This document shows positions 52,373 to 64,000 of a stretch of 64,000 nt of DNA, one piece after another (the first letter of the stretch is position 1; each line of letters opens with the position of its first letter). Source of the DNA: Kappaphycus alvarezii (lineage: Eukaryota; Rhodophyta; Florideophyceae; Gigartinales; Solieriaceae). The notes under the pieces were generated by a model. The model worked only from the letters and a program-made list of their open reading frames with translations. It had not been told where the DNA came from and searched no databases. The stretch covers positions 682,001 to 746,000 of the forward strand of contig NADL03000649.1 of NCBI GenBank assembly GCA_002205965.3. The letters are read 5' to 3'. The position numbers were made by a program, and so were the translations under genes.

Positions 52373-54605
52373 TTACATGCCAGATCGAAGTATGAAAGAC
52401 TAAAACGAATTCATTGATTACTTTAAGGGGGTTCTAATCTTGTTTCAGACCACTACGATGGAAGTCCAGGAAGCAGTTCCGGTTTTGTTCCAAACAAAGA
52501 AAAAAAACGCAACTGCAGCACCTAAAGGAAGACTTTCGCTTCCCACCATAAGATGTTCCATAACGGCGACAAAAAAAGCACTCACCTCTTTTGCTACTTT
52601 GAACACGGATTGTAATGTGATTGTCTCAGTAAATCAGGTCAATGGCCCTGTTACGATTTCTTTTCGTGACATAACCTCCTGCATTAACCTTCCTCTTGGA
52701 AGTAAAGAATTCATCGGCATTTTCACCCGTGCTACTCGATCTGCTTCTCACAACTGGACGTGCAAAAAAGCCTTGTGTTTTCAAAAGACTCCAGGCTAGC
52801 TCAATCATAAAAGGCTTGTTACTTCTAACCCAAGACCTATCCATTTTAGACAGCAGCAGAGTAACTGTTCGTAGCCCCACTGTCAATCAATCAGAAAAAA
52901 AAGACATCCACGTACGGAGAGAGGGCATATGGGAGGTTTATACAGACCTCAACTGATCAGCAGTATCAACGCCCCCCATATTAAAGTTGTAATCGTCAAC
53001 AACTTTAGGTATCAGGAGACGTTTAGTAAGAGAGTCCACGTAAACAGTCCTAACCCTTGCTCCATTCGTGGATGTAAGCCTAGGGCGCTTTCGCATCCGT
53101 TCCACAGTGTAATCGTCCCCAACGGAGTGTACCGTAGTGAGCATCTGAACAGGCTGGTTGTCTATCCACGTCAATGCCAGTACTGTGCCATTTTCATATG
53201 TCGCAGCACCAGGGTATTCCAGTTTAGCCTGATGTCACGCCGACCGCGCAGAGAAGGACTCTTTGGGAACCCAGGGCATTCGATCTCACTGTTCTCACAC
53301 CCCCAATATCGCTGTCCCGGAGAAGTTTGAAAGACGTGGAGAGGAGGACAAATTATCCATGTAAATAGTATATGGGACAGCGCCGGAATATCCTGGTAGG
53401 TATCGAGGCAACTCTTCCATCAAACGGGCCACAACAGCTGATGAATGTGACAAAGTGCCCTTGTACTCCCAGAAGAATTTCCAAGCATTACAGTTTGAGT
53501 GTGGGAACGCCCAGTACAAGTATCCTGAGTCGCATATTGCCCAAATCTTAAATCTAGAGCCAATAGGCTCGTTTTGCATTCTTACCGTTTCACTGGATCT
53601 TCCATAGTTCAATACCATCATTTCATCAGCGCTCAGATTTAGCCCTGGTACCCAGAGCCGCTTTGAAGCCCTCATGATAGAGTCGAAAAGTGGTTGCACT
53701 TTCTCGAAAAAGAAGGATCTGCCGTTACCACCTTCCGGGTCGCAGGCATGAAGAAATCTTTTGACCTGCTGAAAACGAATGAGAGACATAAACTGCGTGA
53801 TTGAATGGGATGGTCCCCTTGAAATCTTTTCCCAGTAGTCCTCTATGGATGGGCTTTAGTGAACTCCCATGTAAAGGCTTAAACCAATGAAACATCCCAT
53901 TTCAGTCGCGGTTGTTTCTACCCAAGCGGACCCTACTGCTGCAGATTTCATAGCCGCGTAGGTATTAGTATTGTCGGCGATGGTTTGGAGGAGATCCGTA
54001 AGGGAGAAAATACGAAAAATGTCGAGTGGCGTTAGTATAAAACGATTTCGTAACGCCATGGCATTGGGTTCGCCATCTCTAGGGTATTGAGGTACATGCA
54101 GTTGCATTGGGTCGAAATCGGGGAGCGTAGTTGGGAAGTCGATAGGCGGCTCAGTAGTTCTCCCTGTAGTAGACTTCTTAGCTCGTTTTCGTACTGTGAT
54201 CGCCGCTGGTGGCTGAGGTATTGGTATACCTTCGATACCATCCTCATTTTCAATGCGATCCGCACACAGTTGCGGATCAATGTCTTGACAGGAGTCTGCA
54301 CAAGGCTGTCACAGCTCATAATACCCTTAAATCAGCTCGGAAGAGCCCTCAGAGTCGTAAACTATTGATATTATAGCAAGCTTGACAGTAACTCGTGAGA
54401 TTATTGGTGCGGTGCCGATGCCAGTTTACATCGGAAGGGGATTAGGGAAGGTGATAATCGTCGAATAAGTTCCATGGTAGAAGAATGGACGTCGTTAGCG
54501 TTATCATGAGGCAAATTTGCCATTTTTGCCGTCGGAATATGCTCAGAATGGACCCATTTTGTAATATTTTGTCTTAAATTTTGTTTGGGTAGCACTGTCC
54601 AAAAT
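52194..54605 (-). mobile_element. piggyBac-like DNA transposon
   Basis: The ends share TTTTGGACAG followed by an A/T-rich stretch with ACAAAATTTTG (left, 52194) or ACAAAATGGG (right, read on minus from 54605). A transposase lies between them on minus. The flanks do not show the TTAA expected for piggyBac (left TTTAGACTGG, right ATACAGTTCAGG), so the boundaries may be a few bases off or mutated. Confidence 0.72.
52626..54320 (-). pseudogene. piggyBac-like transposase
   Basis: The minus frame starts at 54319 (SQYENELRSLLQ region). After a shift, 53856-54107 (FILTPLDIFRIFSLTDLLQT) runs into TAA and continues in the same frame at 53295-53789: LSADEMMVLNYGRSSETVRM (first catalytic Asp), SRFKIWAICDSGYLYWAF, and VPYTIYMDNLSSSPRL (second Asp). 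After further shifts 52938-53174 reads MTWIDNQPVQMLTTVHSVG and VVDDYNFNMGGVDTADQLR (third Asp). 52626-52886 may be the C-terminal region. All three acidic residues survive, but one stop and at least two frameshifts inactivate the gene. Confidence 0.9.
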
Positions 54606-55332
54606 ACAGTTCAGGGATAAGGCTAGCTATCTACCCTACCAGGAATACTGTAACGCATCTTTTAAAGGACACGTGCCCTAACTATAGCCCTCAATGAAGC
54701 CCGCCAATAGGTGTGTCGCTATTGTCCACTGCTCCTCAATGGTCCTCCTGTATCCCCTTGACCCTTACCGGTCCTGCCCTTGGTCCACTCGGCCCCGTTG
54801 GCCCAGCGCTCTCCTAGCGATACTGTACCCGAGTGTACCGTAGTATGCTCCTTACAGTCTGAGCTCTCTATAATGTACTCTGTGTTGAGACCTTTTGTGT
54901 GCGGCGCTAGATACTGTAGTGATGTGGCCCGCCGATGGGTAAGCCAGGACTGGCTGAAGGGACCACTAATTAGAGGAACTACTGTACTGTGCACTGGTAG
55001 TAATTACGTAATTACCCTATTATTCGCGGGATTTGGGACAGCATGTCCCTATGGTAACCGCCGTCGGTTAAGTGTAAGTACACCGGTCGGGTGGATGTGG
55101 TACCGCAGAGGGTCAGCAAAATTACCGGCTGCTGAGGGCCAACGGCTTAGTGTGGAAAGGCACTACAGTATAAAGGCAACGAAAACGATTGTGATCTTCA
55201 TAGTAGCATCGCATGGGTTCTACCACTACAAGATTCGATTCTCCTTTTCACAACACTACAGTACAGCTACAAATAACAAACCAACCACCATTTTTCTTTT
55301 CATCTACATCTTGAAGAGTGTTGATCGCAACC
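54606..55332 (+). other. Leader region of a decayed Copia element
   Basis: Non-coding, with several TACTGTA-type motifs (54646-55260) and a TATA-like CAGTATAAAGG near 55164. It may contain the 5' LTR of the element whose gag begins at 55333, but its 3' LTR is lost and no LTR could be delimited. Confidence 0.4.
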
Positions 55333-58300
55333 ATGGCTTCCGAAGGTGATTCTCTTGGCAAGCTATTGCGGCTTGCACGAATGAAAGAATTCATACATTG
55401 GCCACGAAGTATGAAGGCCTACATTCTAAGGGAAGATCTAGATCTACTCGATTTGAAGGCCAGACCGGATAATGCGACACCGGCTCAAGTTTCACGTTGG
55501 AACAAGGCGAACGTTCGGGCTAGGACGGCCTTTATTCTCACTTTCGCTACTGGCCCCTTGGCTCAAACGAGCGCGATCATTGACGATGATGACAGAAGCG
55601 CTAAAGATCTTTGGGGTGCTCTTGATCGGCTCTAGACAACATCAAACCAGTAGACAGCTATCAATTTGCTTCAAGAGCTAGATAGTTTGCAGTATAAGGA
55701 AGGATCGAACTCGGAGGAACATTTGAATAAGTTTCATGAAATTATCAGCAAGTTGGCATAATCGGACAAGGCTGTTACGAATGAAGAGAAAACTTCGAAG
55801 TAGATTCGAACTATTTCTGAACATTTCGCGCCGATTGCCATGATCTCGAACAAACTTTCATACGAAGAACTTCTGACTAAGATTTTAACCGAGATTCAAG
55901 AAGGAAAGCTAAAGGCACAGACGGGCATGGCGGGTCAACATCCTAAAAGCGTCTGCTGCAGGAGCAACCAACAGGAATCGAAGAAAAGGTATTCTGGAAG
56001 GTAGAGCGAACAAGAGTTATGGTGGAAGGGATGCAGAACTTTGTTGGGTTTTTGGTCGACCAGGTCATCGCTCAAATGATTTTTACTATCGTCCAGACAA
56101 TATGAATGGTAAATCTCGTAGCAGAGGTCGATGTCAAGATCGTGGATTTGGCAGAGGGTATTTTAGGGGTGGCCGTTGGCGTGTTGGAGGTACTTATTCT
56201 TACCGGCATGAATACAAACCGCATGACAACAACCAGCAGTTTCACGGAAACTCTTGGAGTGGTAATATTTCATCGCATGGTAAGTTCAATCAAGGGCCGT
56301 CTGGGGCTTCTGGTCCTTCCGCAATGACAATTCGCATGCCCGATCAACCTAAGCCTCATTGCCCACATCATAATCCCTATGGATTTATGTCTCAGGTCAA
56401 GTTCAAGACGGTGATTGCGAAGTGCGGACAAGGAAGACGTGTGAGTCTTTGATTGATCCAGGAGGATCACAATATTTTTTCACAACAAGAAATCATTTCA
56501 GAATTATGAACAGATCGAACCGAAAGATGTACAAGCTGCTTCTCAACTTTCGGTTCTCGTTGGAAAAGTTCTCGTGTTCATTCCTTTGGGTGGTGGATTC
56601 TTCATTAAGGCTTGTCATGCTCCTCATTTCCAAACCAAAATCTTATCTGTTGCTTCGCTCACTCAACACCTCAACATATTGTTTACCATGGATTTCCCCG
56701 TGAGAGATGGAGTAAGCCCCTGTATCATTTCACCTCGTACCAAGCAGCATGTACTGAAAGAAATTGATTGACAGATTGAAAGAGACGGATTGTATCGACT
56801 GCCGATGTCTGCAAGCTTCGAGAGACAAGATGGTCACCTATCGCACGTGGATCATGCTGCATCAGGTTGCCATCTTCCAATTGAAATATAACTGCCGTCG
56901 TTTCAGTTCAGTAATTCTCTTCGAGCAAAAACCGATGGACAGCTTGCATTGGAATGGTATAGTAGTACAGGCCATGCTCAACATGGTCGATACTTCCGAA
57001 TTTGTCGCACGGATCAGCTTCCGGGAGTTTCTACTCTCATTGATCGCACAAAAGGCATAATTATATTGAAAATGCCGTAGGCCCGGACGTTGACTATTTG
57101 TAAGAACTTCTTGCTCTGGCATTCTCTCTGTATCTTCTCCATTTTAAACGTTCCTTCAAACTATTCCTCGTGCTAATGCCTCCCGCAAGCGTCAACATGA
57201 TTCCCGATTGCCGCGATCCTTTGCTGCAGCAATGCACAACCCTCTTTGGTGTCAGGCTATAGATCGCGAATAACTCCCCCTTCGCAAACGTGAAACATGG
57301 GTGTTCGTTCGTTACGACCCTTCGATGCATGTGATCCCATTCACCAGGTAATTTCGACTCAAACTACTGGACAACGATAACATGAAATTCCTTCATAGGG
57401 GCCGTTGTTTCATCCGTGGTGACACGCAGATGGCAGGGGTAGACCTTGATCCAGATTCTATCGTCGCCCCAGTTACCTCCCGAGAAGTGATTTGCATGCT
57501 TCTTGCTTTGGACGCCTCAACAGGGCTCATCGTTGAATTAGGGGATGTGAGTAGTGCATAATTTTACGGCGAAATTAACACTACTTATATACATGGAACA
57601 AACTAACGATTCTACCGGGAAGCTTGACAGCCCTGGTTATGTTTGCAAGTCGCTTAGGTCTATATACGGACTTCGTCGCTGCTTGTTGTGATAATTATGA
57701 AATGGGGTTTTATGCAGTCAAAAATTGATGCTAGGGTTTTTTTACATGACAGTTTGTGATGAGTTTATATTATTAGTCATTATTTTTGATGGCATGCCTT
57801 TTGCAAGCAATTCAAAGCCTGCTTGAGCACTTCAAGAAACGACTTAGAGAAGAATTTGATGTGAAGTTGTTGGAGAACTCAATTCGTTTCTTGGCTGGGA
57901 AATAATGTAAGACGTAGATGGAATTAAGGAATCACAGAAACGAAATGTCGAAGGACTCTTGCAAAGACATGGTATACACCAAGCAAATAGCGCTTGGACT
58001 CCATTACCCGAGAACGCGGACATCACCGCAGTTCACGATTCAGATTTTGCACTGAACAGAAGGGAAAAATCAACTTATCGCGCGACAATTGGTGAACTTT
58101 TGCACTTGCCTGTCTGCACACGCCCCGGAATTGCCTTCGCAGTCAACGCCCTTGCTCTTCAAGTCCAAATGCGAACGGTCCACTGCAGTGCATTACTGAA
58201 GCGATTGCTACGTTAAGTCTCTGGTACACGTGATTTGGGTATCAAATTCGGGAAGAATAACGAACTAGAGAACAAAGATACGGTTCCATTGAATATTCAA

Positions 58301-58430
58301 GCAATGGTGGATTCATACTGGGAAGGTGAAAAAAATTCTAGAAAGTCAACTATTGGCTTTACTGTTCTGGTCAGCGATGCGCCTGTCGCATGGAAAAATC
58401 AACAATCTATCGTCGCTTTGTTATCGGCCG
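55333..58430 (+). pseudogene. Decayed Copia element (plus), gag to RNase H
   Basis: Gag from ATG 55333 (MASEGDSLGKLLRLARMKEF; 101 codons to TAG), continuing in frame with LLQELDSLQYKEGSNSEEHL and in-frame stops. An Arg/Gly-rich segment lies at 56102-56240. Protease at about 56447 reads LIDPGGSQYFFTTRN, with Pro in place of Ser or Thr in the D-S/T-G motif. RT pieces lie around 57330-57560 (SREVICMLLALDASTGLIVE). RNase H at 58235-58430 (VDSYWEGEKNSRKSTIGFTV, then IVALLSAEA). It is cut at about 58430 by the next element. Confidence 0.75.
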
Positions 58431-61400
58431 AGGCTGACCCCGAACCAACGACATTTTCTCAAACAATTTTAGCTGGGCTTTTCTTGTCCCAAAGCCATTC
58501 CTGCAGTTTGAAGTTGGAAGACGTTGTGCTTGCTATTCGAAATCTGACTACTTCTTCTAATATTGAATCGCCGTCTGTTTCAGTGAAGGATGTGCAAGCC
58601 ATGCCTGACAAAAGGTTAAGGCGTTCCTCTCGAACCATCGTAGAAATCAATTTGGTGGCAGTCATGTCGATTGTTCCATCCAGTCTCAGGGTGTCGGAAG
58701 CTTCAGTAATCTCTAGTCTGGAGGTCGGAGTGCACGCGAACGAAAACGGTCTTCCTCCGGCAGATTACTTGGTAATTCCCAATCAGGAAACAGTGATCAG
58801 GTTTGCTTCGATTGCGGAGAACCTGGGCACTATCGTGGAGATGAAGAGTGCAAGGCACCGAGCAACTACACGAAAAATAAAAGAGCCCGTGTTTCAGGTT
58901 TTAAGCCCGAAAACATAAATTGTAGCTCGGGATTTTTTTCGGACAGGCTCCGGGATTAAACGAAGCAAATGAGTTATGTTGCTTCACACGGAGCCCCGTC
59001 GGACATCTTAAGTAGCCAACACAACCCGAACCCGATCTTTGACACCGACTGTCGACTCAGCCTTTGTGGAGCACTCGCAGCATCTTCCCTATGCCATGCT
59101 ATGGGTATCGAGTTCAAACTCAGGGACTTGGATTGAGATCCCTTTATCCATGGGTTCAGTCACAATTATAGCGATGCCGAAGTGACAGTTGGCATCTAGG
59201 ACCTTCCCTTGGAGGATTTTAATGGTGCTGCCATGAAGATTCCTTTTTAAATTACACCTCGTGAAGGTTTTCTACTGCTTGGAAATGATCTGCTACACCA
59301 ATCTTATCACCTAGGTCCAGAAAACCTTCTCGCAATTTCCCTTGGAGTCCGTGGCCTTTCCTCTCCACCGTCTTGTTTTCCAGACGTACACAGAGCCCAC
59401 ATCACCTTCCAACGTTAATGCCGCTCGCACCTATCTGTTCGTCGTTCCCTCCAAGACGTATTTCTTCAAGACGTTCTTTCTTTTCTTAAGCCTATTTCTC
59501 CAAGACAGTTCCTAAGAGTAAAGAATTGAATAACTGCTTTCGATATGTAAACATAGCTATTCGATTCGCAAACAAGCTTCATGGATACTCGCACCTTCCG
59601 TTCGAGGACATTTTCACCCTATGTGAACGCGGTGAATTTATGACTCCTGTCCTGAAGCAAGCCTTGCGATCTGCTGCAGACAAGTGCACGAGTTACAAGG
59701 AGACCGGGAGGCCTCTAACATCAAAAAAGGTTATCTTTTGGAAGCTCTTCTCTAGCTTCAACGATGATCGTGAGATTGACTTTGTTTTCTTTTCGAAATT
59801 TGAGAATTAGCCAGTCTTTCATGTTGTCGACGTTTCCACCGCGTACTTCGTTGTTTTTATCCGGCCATCTCGCGAAATCGAAAAAATCGCAAGGGAACTC
59901 TAGCTGAAGTAGATAAACGCTCACGGAGCTCCAGCCAACATTTATGGGGACATAGTTCTTGACCAAGAAGCTAGGCGATTACCCCCGCTTCTTCGGCATT
60001 CAGTTTGACCTCCGCCCAGCACGCCTTTATAAAAAGCTTGGAATCGTTGAACGCAAAAATTCGGTATTGTGCACATTGGTTAAGCGATTGTTGAAAGACG
60101 CTGAGCATTTCGGCAGTACTGAGGGTATCGTGTGGGACAAGGAGGAGGTTCTCTCTCGCGCAAAATTCCTCAGCAATGTGCTCTATGGAAGCAAAACCAT
60201 GAGCAGCTTTGAGATGTATCGCGTTTACAATCCCTCGTTAGTCGGTCCTTCAAGAGGCAAGAGTATCAGGGACAAACAACCGTTTCGTGATGTCCCAAGG
60301 AACGCAATTACATTATGGAACACACTGTTCGGTACTCAAAATTCATCTCATATTCGCGCAATGCATTCTGATATCACAACTACGCACGATCCGCCAAGGC
60401 CGGAGAAAGATGTCGTAACGGCATCCCTTCATTCTCCACCTTCTTTGCCTCACTCCCTGCAGTCCTCTGAACAACAAATCCTTCGTGACATGTACAAGGT
60501 TCTTGCGGACAAACCTGTTAGTTATTTCCGCGTTACAGTTCGTACCGCGATGGATTCTTGGTAAAGCTATTGCAGCGGAGAAATTCAACTACTTCAAGGC
60601 CGGCGCATATACGGAAAATGACTACCGATGTCTTCCTCGCAACGCAAATGTCATTTCATCCCATCACTTCTTCCAACTCCTTCTTTCAGCTGACTCAGGC
60701 AAACTCCGGCTCAATTTTCGCCTCGTTCCGCATAGAAATCGTGACAAGGAGAAGGAAACAGTTCGAACATATTCTTCTACGGCACAGTTTCCAGTATTTC
60801 GCTTGGTTCTGTCGATCGCGACAGTGTTATCCTTTCGACTCGCCTCGATTTACACCAAGCATGCCTACTTAAAAGCCGTTGATTTCCTTCGCGATGTATT
60901 CCTGCGACCGCTGAAAGGTTGGGCCACTTCCTCCAAAATGGTTTGGAAACTCTTGAAGCCCACATACGGGATTGTCGAGTTTAGGCGTCTATGGCAACTC
61001 AACGTAGAGCCATGGATATTGATTACGGGTTCGTTCCCATTCCCGGACTCTCACACTTATTCTTCCTTTACAATACAGATGAAACGATTCAGCTTGTTGT
61101 CGCGAAAGTTATTGGTGACTTTCTTTTCGCAGGAACTCCTATGGTCATTCATGCCTTCCATGATGCCATAGGATCGAATTTTACTGTGGAAAACTTCGTC
61201 TTTGACAAGGACATTTTCTTCAATTGCCTTCATATTCATCAATAGCCCAATGGATACGTCTTAACTGACATGCAGGAGTACCCTGTCAAGATTGAGCACT
61301 TACCCTTGCACCCTGACAGGCGCAAGCAAGCTTCCAAGACAAGTAAATCGAGTCAGCTAACATGCTATCAAGCACTTGCGGGTCTCTAAACTTCCTGTGC

Positions 61401-62092
61401 CATGGCGTTCTTCCGCAGGCTTCTTTCACTGCCAGACACCTGCAACGCCAAGTCGGCCGTCTTGGCGTGTCACACCTCGTCACCGCCAACCAGATGCTAT
61501 CCGAACTCCGCACCTTGAGCCCATCATTCCGGTTCCACTCCCCACCGTCACTCGCCAACCAAGCGTACTCTGCATTCTCGGATTCAAGTCAAGTCAAGTC
61601 GTGAAGACTTCTCCTGCCAGCGCGGGGTGGGACGTCTTACACTTTCTTGACTTGAGCAGCACAAAGCAAGCTACGATCAGTTTTTCATGCTTAGGAGATG
61701 AGACGCTAGCCACTGCCAGTTCAGCGGACCGGTCTTCCTTATTCGCGGATCGGCTTCAGGCCTTGCATAAGAGTACATTGCCCCTTCCTTTTGTCCTCAC
61801 TGGAGATTCATATGGTCTATATTCAACAAAAAAGACGCTGCATGAGGGAACCGATTATCGTTTGCATCAGATAGTCTCTCGTCTCCTGGATTCATTCGAG
61901 GGAGGAGAGATAGAAACCATGCAGTGGGTGAGTGGTCAAAAGAACCTCGCAAAGGATATAACGAAGCGCAACGTGATGATTTACCGCGAGCTTAACGAAG
62001 TGATGAAATCTGGTTTTCTTCTTCCGGACATCCTACAATTCGCGAAGCGAATCAATGGAGACGATAGCAGTGAGTCATTAAAAGGAATTTAG
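58431..62092 (+). pseudogene. Copia-like element of a divergent family (plus), Gag knuckle to RNase H
   Basis: In order: a zinc knuckle in one frame at about 58800 (CFDCGEPGHYRGDEEC, spacing CX2CX4HX6C); a retropepsin region (about 59030-59300, IFDTDCRLSLCG and FLLLGNDLL); a pre-integrase piece (59526-59810); integrase (59959-60564, LGIVERKNSVLCTLVKRLLK, FLSNVLYGSKTMSSFEMYRV); RT (60991-61245, IQLVVAKVIGDFLFAGTP); RNase H (61376-62092, FADRLQALHKSTLPLPFVLT, MQWVSGQKNLAKDITKRNVM). RT reads IGD where two adjacent aspartates are expected. Integrase and RNase H frames are long and open; the rest is broken. No LTRs seen. Confidence 0.72.
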
Positions 62093-62100
62093 TCGTGTGT

Positions 62101-63394
62101 TTATTCGTCTTCGAAGTCTTCTACAATCTTCCGTGCTTTCTTTTTTACTATCCGTTCCCCTAAATATTCCCTCTTCCTTGCACGGCGAATTGCAAACGGG
62201 ATCCTTCTATTCTTTCTTCCTTGCCTTTCTTCTGAGTGTGAAACATCCGTACCTCTACCAAAAACTCGAGGACAAATCCATCGCCAAAACAAGCACGCAC
62301 CGCTTCCGCTTCCATCACCAACGCGTGTTGCTCAGCGCTGTCAGTAATCGGCCCCTCTGATTGCCAAGAACAACGACATAGTCGGTAGATTACTCGAGAT
62401 AGTCGCGAACTAGAAAGCGAAGAAGGTAAATTCCATATGCAACTTCTGCAAGCCAAGATGACAGCTCAGTAAGGATTGGGTGGTTAGCGTTGCGCAAGTG
62501 ATAACAAACCACGTGTTTCTCAAGCCACCGCTCTGCATAAGCAAGACTCCTTGCAGGTATTCTTTCCTTCTCGAGGAACTGTCGTGCCACATCTTCACCG
62601 TGCTTGGCCATCAGGGCGTTAACTATCGCTGCCCGCAAGCACTCGCCATGAGAAGCAAAGCAGAAGACCGGCACTTACTTCAACATAAATTGAATAGTCC
62701 CATTGCCGCTCTTTCGCGCACCTGGTCCTCCCAGGGGGATATGAAGATCCAGATGACGTTTGCAATATTCGTCGAGCCAGTCGACGTACTCATCCTGTTT
62801 GCGGATCGCATGCTTGATGTGGACTAGCTTTAAGCTCGAATTTTAATCGCCACGCTCTTCGACATCGCTCGTGATTGGGCTTCCCACATCTTCGACGAAG
62901 ACGCTTTTTTGCTAGAAGGGTATAGAACTCCACCAAACAAAAATTCTTCCTCCAACTGAATCGCTTGTGTGAGGCATAGTAAATGCCAGGCAGGAATCCC
63001 TCCAAATTCCCGGAGATTATCATAAGCCTTTTCATCTCTCATCGTCTTTCCTCAATCGCCTCATAGCCCAAAATTTTCAATCGCAGCAACCCAAGGCGGC
63101 GTAGATCTTCAACATGCGTTTCTTATCCTTTCGCTGCCCATGCCAATCTCCTACGACCTCCGCGTTATACCGAAACAACCTAAGTTCGAAAATCTGCCTC
63201 GATGCCGTCATCAACCCGCCGCCAACCAAGATATCATTCGAGTCAATGCGGTCATTCGCTTCTCGCTGGCTCATTCGCATCCCATCGACACACCACACAT
63301 TCCCTTCGACCTTTACCGCGATCCCCTCCCTAACCATCTCGAAACCGCCCGTACCCTGGCCTCGGCACTCTGTAGTTTGCAGGCGGTGCATCAC
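62101..63394 (-). pseudogene. Unrecognised protein-coding remnant (minus), several frames
   Basis: Coding character continues leftwards over four frames: 63077-63394 (GMRMSQREANDRIDSNDILV, YNAEVVGDWHGQRKDKKRML), 62830-63042 (MRDEKAYDNLREFGGIPAWH), an untracked open stretch at about 62690-62830 (IKHAIRKQDEYVDWLDEYCK), 62390-62674 (SHGECLRAAIVNALMAKHGE, ARSLAYAERWLEKHVVCYHL) and a very basic end at 62101-62292 (RARKREYLGERIVKKKARKI). At least two shifts and one stop. The ECLRAAIVNA segment faintly recalls cysteine-protease active sites, but no family is claimed. It is convergent with the Copia-like element. Confidence 0.5.
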
Positions 63395-63443
63395 GCACGC
63401 GGTAAGGGAAGGAAGTTGGAGAGGGTTTTGTAGTGAACGTTAA

Positions 63444-64000
63444 CAGTGTGTGGAAAGGGGAAGCGCTCAAAGAGTGAGGTAGGTATCGGGGAGAAGGGTG
63501 CGGCAGGGAATTGCGTGATCGAGAGAAGAGAGGGAAAATGGCGCGAGTTAGGTTGGGGGAGGAAAAGGAAAGGGAGTTTCTTAATATCTGGAGAGAAGGG
63601 GCAATTGGTAATATGGGAAGGGGATCGAGGAGGTACTGTGGAAAGGGCGATAACTCAAGGGAGAAGGACCACCATCGTTAAGTGAGATGTTAAGTGTGAT
63701 GGTGGGTGGGTGTGTCTGATTCCGCCGGCGCAGATCGTTCGACGTCTGGAACACAATTTCAATTCGAAAGGTTTCGTATTGGGTTGACCTGCCTTCCCCG
63801 AAATCGCGGAATTTAGGGCCAACGGGGGTGTGTGTCACGGCGGGAAATGTTCAGCCGTCGCCCAGTCGTTAGTAACCTTAGATGAAGGGCAAGAATATTT
63901 ACTGTACAGTTTATTTTAATACTTAATTTCCTGGATAGCAAGAGAGCCATCGACTCCTCCCGTGCCATGATACGGTGCGCGTCAAAAGTATAGCGTCAAA
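63444..64000. other. No gene recognised
   Basis: Purine-rich sequence (63450-63670) with short frames on both strands and no known motif. TTTACTGTACAGTTTA near 63898 is another palindromic TACTGTAC site. Confidence 0.5.

Noticed and set aside
52194..54605. Tc1/mariner-type element because of the palindromic end
   Set aside because: The transposase motifs (DEMM, YMDNLSSSPRL, NMGGVDTADQLR) are those of piggyBac, not of mariner.
63114..63443. Plus-strand frames of about 100 codons
   Set aside because: They are antisense to the more protein-like minus frame at 63077-63394.

Overview
This is a transposon graveyard from a eukaryotic nuclear genome. It has GT-AG introns, TATA boxes in LTRs, Copia, Gypsy, non-LTR, piggyBac, hAT and pogo remnants, and no operons. 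Only two genes look like host genes: a tRNA(Ile)-lysidine synthase of cyanobacterial/plastid type (35001-36014, minus) and an intron-containing class I aminotransferase with a plastid-transit-like leader (37442-38873, plus). Together they suggest a photosynthetic eukaryote. The Phe-rich leader and an algal-type (CoDi-like) Copia fragment would fit a red-lineage alga, but the species cannot be fixed from the sequence.

Layout: 1-2658 and 9312-20820 are a dense pile of 5'-truncated, frameshifted copies of one non-LTR (LINE) superfamily on both strands. A fresh, apparently complete Copia retrotransposon (2659-9306) sits inside one of those copies. 21246-22440 is a gag-like remnant with in-frame stops. 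22540-29000 is a decayed Ty3/Gypsy element (minus). 30100-31360 is half of a hAT transposase. 31370-34290 is three more LINE copies. 35001-38873 is the host gene island: two divergent genes with a LINE remnant between them. 39120-50650 holds a LINE RT fragment, an algal-type Copia (minus), a pogo/Tigger transposase tail, a decayed Copia (plus), a gag-like remnant and a further Copia-like element (minus). 52006-54605 is a piggyBac-like transposon. 55333-62092 holds two decayed Copia-like elements head to tail. 62101-63394 is an unrecognised broken coding region.

The most notable object is the 6.65 kb Copia element. Its LTRs differ at two positions, it has a 5-bp target duplication, and its primer site matches the anticodon arm of initiator tRNA-Met (half-tRNA priming, as in Drosophila copia). 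It has an intact 1421-aa Gag-Pol and an additional upstream 288-aa ORF ending in two zinc fingers. That ORF contains no methionine; removing an 87-nt intron with good splice signals creates its AUG exactly at the exon junction.

The two host genes point to plastid metabolism (decoding of AUA codons; amino-group transfer). Everything else is transposon sequence at different stages of decay, so the region reads as a heterochromatin-like island with little coding content.
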